Source of the DNA: an uncultured Bacilli bacterium
GTDB lineage: Bacteria > Bacillota_I > Bacilli_A > RF39 > UBA660
Length of the DNA: 7,679 nucleotides
Assembly: GCA_934099115.1 (NCBI GenBank)
Contig: CAKOPK010000023.1
Span: 1 to 7,679 of the forward strand
Direction: 5' to 3'
The position numbers were made by a program, and so were the translations under genes. Positions 5,295 through 7,679 of this stretch are shown in pieces (positions within the stretch are counted from its first letter, which is position 1; every line of letters begins with the position of its first letter). Below the pieces are notes generated by a model. That model did not search any database. It was not told the origin of the DNA and was given only the letters and a program-made list of their open reading frames with translations.

Positions 5295-5786
5295 TTAATT
5301 AAAAATAACTACTATAATATCAATTATAAATAATATTATAAATGTAATGGTTAAGTAACTAGGTATTTTTTTAGCTATTTTTCTTATTTTAGGGACTAAT
5401 AAATAGTTTACTAAGGTTGCAAATACTCCCCAGAATAAAGATGCTTCTAGACTTATATATGGGCCATAATTAAAACGCATATTTTGATAATTCCAATATT
5501 GTACATGAAGTAATTTTTCTATTAAGTTTCCTCCTGTAAATTCTACTAATGTCATAATTATACAGGCGCCTATATAAAATAATAATACTTCTAACCATTT
5601 ATTTAGTTTAAATTGTTTTAAAAAACGATTTAAAACCATTATTATATATATAGCAATTCCATATATAAAAGTACATGGTCCATATAATATACCACTGTTA
5701 AAATGAGAATGAGTTATAAAACTATAGATATTTTCAAATATATAACCTAGAAAAGAATATATAAAAAATATATTAATATAATACAT
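5295..5786 (-). CDS. PF06541-type (ABC_trans_CmpB) multi-pass membrane protein
   Basis: The 163-aa protein has about five hydrophobic segments (roughly 4-22, 35-52, 65-86, 108-130 and 141-162). FIYSFLGYIFENIYSF, GILYGPCTFIYG (32-43) and VEFTGGNLIEKLL are landmarks of the putative ABC-transporter type IV family PF06541. Despite the family name there is no ATPase domain and no proven transport substrate. Translation starts twelve bases after the UPF0316 stop; AGGAGG eight bases upstream overlaps that stop, so the two are co-transcribed and probably coupled. A 163-aa single-domain length is normal for shorter members. Its role with UPF0316 in the cytoplasmic membrane is unknown. Confidence 0.8.
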   Translation of the reverse strand: MYYINIFFIYSFLGYIFENIYSFITHSHFNSGILYGPCTFIYGIAIYIIMVLNRFLKQFKLNKWLEVLLFYIGACIIMTLVEFTGGNLIEKLLHVQYWNYQNMRFNYGPYISLEASLFWGVFATLVNYLLVPKIRKIAKKIPSYLTITFIILFIIDIIVVIFN

Positions 5787-5798
5787 AAGTGTTTCCTC

Positions 5799-6305
5799 CT
5801 ATTTTATAAATCCATTTACTACTACTTTTGTATCTCTTACTACTATAAAAGCTTGGGGGTCTATTTCTTTTACAGAGTCTATTATTTCGTTTGTATTTTT
5901 GCTTTTTACATCTATTAAAATTAAGTCTTTAGGTTCTAAATAAGCGTTTTTAAGACCAATTATAGATAAAGCATAGCCTTTATCTCTTAGTGCTTTAATT
6001 AAGTTTTTATTGTCTTTAGATGTAGTAACTTCTACACTATTTACTACTTTTATAAACTTTCTGCTTAAGATACCTCCTATATAAGTTCCTGTTGCATAAC
6101 CTAAGCTATAACATATAGGTATTAAAATACTATTTATACTAGTATTTAGTGCTTTTCTGGCTGCTATAAACCAGATAAATACTTCACAGAATGCTAATAT
6201 AGGGGTATATATGCTTTTTTTGCGAACCATAATCATGGTCCGAAATGTTGATATAGAAACATCTAAGATACGTGCAAAAAATATTTCTAAACAAGTAAAA
6301 AGCAT
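5799..6305 (-). CDS. UPF0316 membrane protein (DUF5698 + DUF2179)
   Basis: The 168-aa protein matches the UPF0316 family (Bacillus YebE-like) in layout. The N-terminal half has three membrane segments (about 1-20, 32-50 and 56-78) including the signature ARILDVSISTFRTMIMVR and GYATGTYIGG. A soluble C-terminal DUF2179 domain (about 88-168) includes RDKGYALSIIG, LILIDVKSKNTNEI and the terminal FIVVRDTKVVVNGF. The function is unknown; the soluble domain resembles those on other small-molecule-sensing membrane proteins. It is the first gene of a pair with the PF06541 protein. Its Shine-Dalgarno AAGGGTG is five bases from the ATG but lies in the loop of a perfect hairpin, with the ATG inside the stem, so translation may be structure-controlled. 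No convincing promoter was found upstream. Confidence 0.88.
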   Translation of the reverse strand: MLFTCLEIFFARILDVSISTFRTMIMVRKKSIYTPILAFCEVFIWFIAARKALNTSINSILIPICYSLGYATGTYIGGILSRKFIKVVNSVEVTTSKDNKNLIKALRDKGYALSIIGLKNAYLEPKDLILIDVKSKNTNEIIDSVKEIDPQAFIVVRDTKVVVNGFIK

Positions 6306-6329
6306 AATATCACCCTTAATATTATGCTT
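6300..6329 (-). promoter_or_regulatory. Hairpin holding the UPF0316 ribosome site; possible terminator
   Basis: AAGCATAATAT and ATATTATGCTT pair perfectly (11 bp) around an 8-base loop. On the minus strand the loop is TAAGGGTG, the Shine-Dalgarno sequence of the UPF0316 gene; the ATG is in the descending arm, and TTT follows. It could terminate the surface-protein transcript, mask the start codon, or both. Confidence 0.6.
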
Positions 6330-6356
6330 AGATTTTTATGTTTTAAACTATTTTTA

Positions 6357-7679
6357 TTAGGAAACTGTATAAGGATTGGATGAAGTACCATTTCCACTAG
6401 AGAATATAGTATCTGATTTTAGATTGATGACAGGTCTGACGCCATACGTGAGGTACAAACCTGCTGCACTGAGCCAGCCAACATCATCCACAAGGAACAC
6501 GGATGCATCACCTTTGTAATAGCTATATGGAGACATTGCCCAGTAATACTGGCCTGTATATAAGTAATAGCCTGAGTTATATGCTCTAAGTAATCCTCCA
6601 GCATAGGCTACTTCATCGGCTGTGATTAATCCTATTGGTGCTGCAAATCTATCGCTCGTGTTTGCACACTTAAATGTTGGTGCTTTATTTGTATACAGTC
6701 TTATATATGCCGCATAATAGGTAGCTGTTGTTCCCGTTCCTCCACTTCCATTTAAACTAGTTTTATCTGTACTTGGTTGTCTATCATTACAGAATGAGGC
6801 TCCTCCTCCGGTTGCTATTTTACTTGCATAACCACTCAAATTACTACTATACCAGTTATCTAGCACTCCTTTGATTGTACTATTTGTTCCATTTCCATGG
6901 ACTTGTCCACTTGTATATTGGTATCCTACATACATATTGTTGTTATAACTACTATTGAATGCACTTGTAGTTGTTTGTGTACTTGTACCTGTAGTATTGG
7001 CACTGGTTCCTTGATATATCATTCGGATTGTGCCATCGCCATTTATTCGAATGATTCTCCAGTAGAAGCCACCAAACTTAACCCAGTTGTCTGTTGGTGC
7101 TCCTGCAAAATAGTAACTTGTTCCATAATCATCTGCTGCTGTATATAATGTTCCGGTTGTTGTTGAAGTAAAAGTTGTACTAAAATCTGTTCTCGTCGTT
7201 ATTGTTGGTGAATTTGCTAATATTGCATCCTTTCCTATATTCTTTATTTCTACACTCGTTGTCTTTACTGCACTTTGATTCCCTGCACTATCTACTACAT
7301 ATACATAGATACTGTAAGTTCCTGCTCCTACTGTAACACTGTAGGTGTTACTTGTTCTAGATGTATAATTTCTTCCTCCATCTATACTGTAGAAGTATGT
7401 TAATCCTCCACTTCCTACATCGGTTGCATTTACTGATATGTTTATTGTTTTATTGTTTACACTCGCACTCATATTAGATATCGTTGGTTTTGTTACATCT
7501 ACTTTATATGCTTCTGAACATTTTATTCCGGTATTGTTTCCTACAATATCTGTTGAGGTTGCACATACTCTTTGTCCACTACTCGCTGTTCCAAACGTAT
7601 AGTTATAACTTGCTTCTGTATTTCCTGCATTTATATTGATGTTTGGTGTACATGTTGTACTTGTTGTTACACAATATTG
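6357..7679 (-). CDS. Secreted surface protein with Ig-like repeats and C-terminal GVRPVINL domain (5' end outside window)
   Basis: The frame is open to the window edge, so the N-terminus is missing and 440 residues are visible; the internal ATG at 7472 is not the start. Visible residues 1-60 are the end of one Ig-like or Thr-rich repeat (SGQRVCATSTDIVGN). Residues 62-147 form an Ig-like domain (VDVTKPTIS...ATDVGSGG...SIDGG...TYSIYVYVVDSAGNQS). A Thr/Ser-rich linker leads to a C-terminal domain of about 260 residues with FGGFYWRIIRINGDGTIRMIY, SFCNDRQ and FKCANTSDR (possible disulfide), GLITADEVAYAGG, YYWAMSPY and GVRPVINL. I recall this domain as common in surface proteins of gut Firmicutes. 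No C-terminal sortase motif or membrane anchor is present. A GC-rich block encodes the presumed ligand-facing end. Base composition differs from neighbouring genes, suggesting exchange or diversification. Confidence 0.85.
   Translation of the reverse strand, partial: QYCVTTSTTCTPNININAGNTEASYNYTFGTASSGQRVCATSTDIVGNNTGIKCSEAYKVDVTKPTISNMSASVNNKTINISVNATDVGSGGLTYFYSIDGGRNYTSRTSNTYSVTVGAGTYSIYVYVVDSAGNQSAVKTTSVEIKNIGKDAILANSPTITTRTDFSTTFTSTTTGTLYTAADDYGTSYYFAGAPTDNWVKFGGFYWRIIRINGDGTIRMIYQGTSANTTGTSTQTTTSAFNSSYNNNMYVGYQYTSGQVHGNGTNSTIKGVLDNWYSSNLSGYASKIATGGGASFCNDRQPSTDKTSLNGSGGTGTTATYYAAYIRLYTNKAPTFKCANTSDRFAAPIGLITADEVAYAGGLLRAYNSGYYLYTGQYYWAMSPYSYYKGDASVFLVDDVGWLSAAGLYLTYGVRPVINLKSDTIFSSGNGTSSNPYTVS
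6421..6540 (-). other. Candidate hypervariable (VR-like) segment of the surface gene
   Basis: Of bases 6421-6520, 49 in 100 are G or C by my count, against 18 in 60 at 7201-7260 of the same gene. On the coding strand only 16 of 90 bases at 6431-6520 are A, unusual in this A-rich genome. The encoded residues alternate a fixed scaffold (W-A-M-SP..., F-x-V, G-x-L, GVRPVINL) with NNY-type codons at apparently exposed positions. This resembles the variable region of diversity-generating retroelement targets, but no template or reverse transcriptase is in the window. Confidence 0.4.

Noticed and set aside
5288..5305. Perfect 18-bp AT-only palindrome after the PF06541 gene
   Set aside because: It has no GC pairs and lies over the -35 of the Fic promoter. 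In sequence this AT-rich it is weak evidence for a terminator or operator.
6419..6604. Minus-strand 61-codon frame inside the surface gene
   Set aside because: Out-of-frame shadow of the C-terminal domain with no start signals.
6897..7148. Plus-strand 83-codon cysteine/isoleucine-rich frame
   Set aside because: Antisense to Thr/Asn/Ser codons of the surface gene; the odd composition is a reverse-strand artefact.

Overview
This AT-rich window looks like a chromosomal fragment of an endospore-forming Firmicute (Bacilli/Clostridia, possibly an uncultured gut lineage). The evidence is an intact spoVAC-spoVAD-spoVAE operon, strong GGAGG-type ribosome binding sites, Bacillus-type -10/-35 promoters and many short intrinsic terminators. 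The ten stop codons seen are eight TAA, two TAG and no TGA. Tryptophan is encoded by TGG and no gene carries an internal TGA, so the standard code fits despite the low GC content. The taxon is an inference. Apart from one very small ORF, all genes are on the minus strand, so the window is best read from right to left.

Right end (7679-5295): the 3' part of a secreted, Thr/Ser/Tyr/Asn-rich surface protein runs off the window edge. It has Ig-like repeats followed by a C-terminal domain ending in a GVRPVINL block. About 100 bases just before the end of that domain are GC-rich and A-poor on the coding strand, and look like a hypervariable cassette. After it come two small membrane proteins, a UPF0316 (DUF5698/DUF2179) protein and a PF06541-type protein, forming a two-gene operon. 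The ribosome binding site of the first lies in the loop of a perfect hairpin that may also terminate the surface-protein transcript.

Middle (5288-3880): a Fic/Doc-fold protein with its own extended -10 promoter has the N-terminal inhibitory motif of class II Fic proteins but lacks the catalytic histidine. Next is tRNA-Cys(GCA) with its own promoter, encoded CCA and terminator. A plus-strand 39-codon ORF with promoter, tandem repeat and Shine-Dalgarno site follows, and then a gene-poor stretch.

Left half (3879-1): spoVAC, spoVAD and spoVAE overlap and probably act together as the membrane and DPA-binding core for dipicolinic acid movement into and out of the spore. A strong terminator closes this operon. 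An HD-domain phosphohydrolase-like gene with a consensus promoter follows, then an AAA ATPase/DUF4143 protein with a PD-(D/E)XK-like C-terminus. The ATPase gene is preceded by 23-bp-spaced repeats overlapping its promoter. It is bracketed by duplicated gene-tail/terminator sequences, as though it entered as a cassette behind the HD gene.

The strongest candidates for something undescribed are the possible diversified surface-protein segment, the ATPase cassette with its repeats, and the Fic protein without its histidine. No reverse transcriptase, transposase, integrase or CRISPR array is visible in the window.
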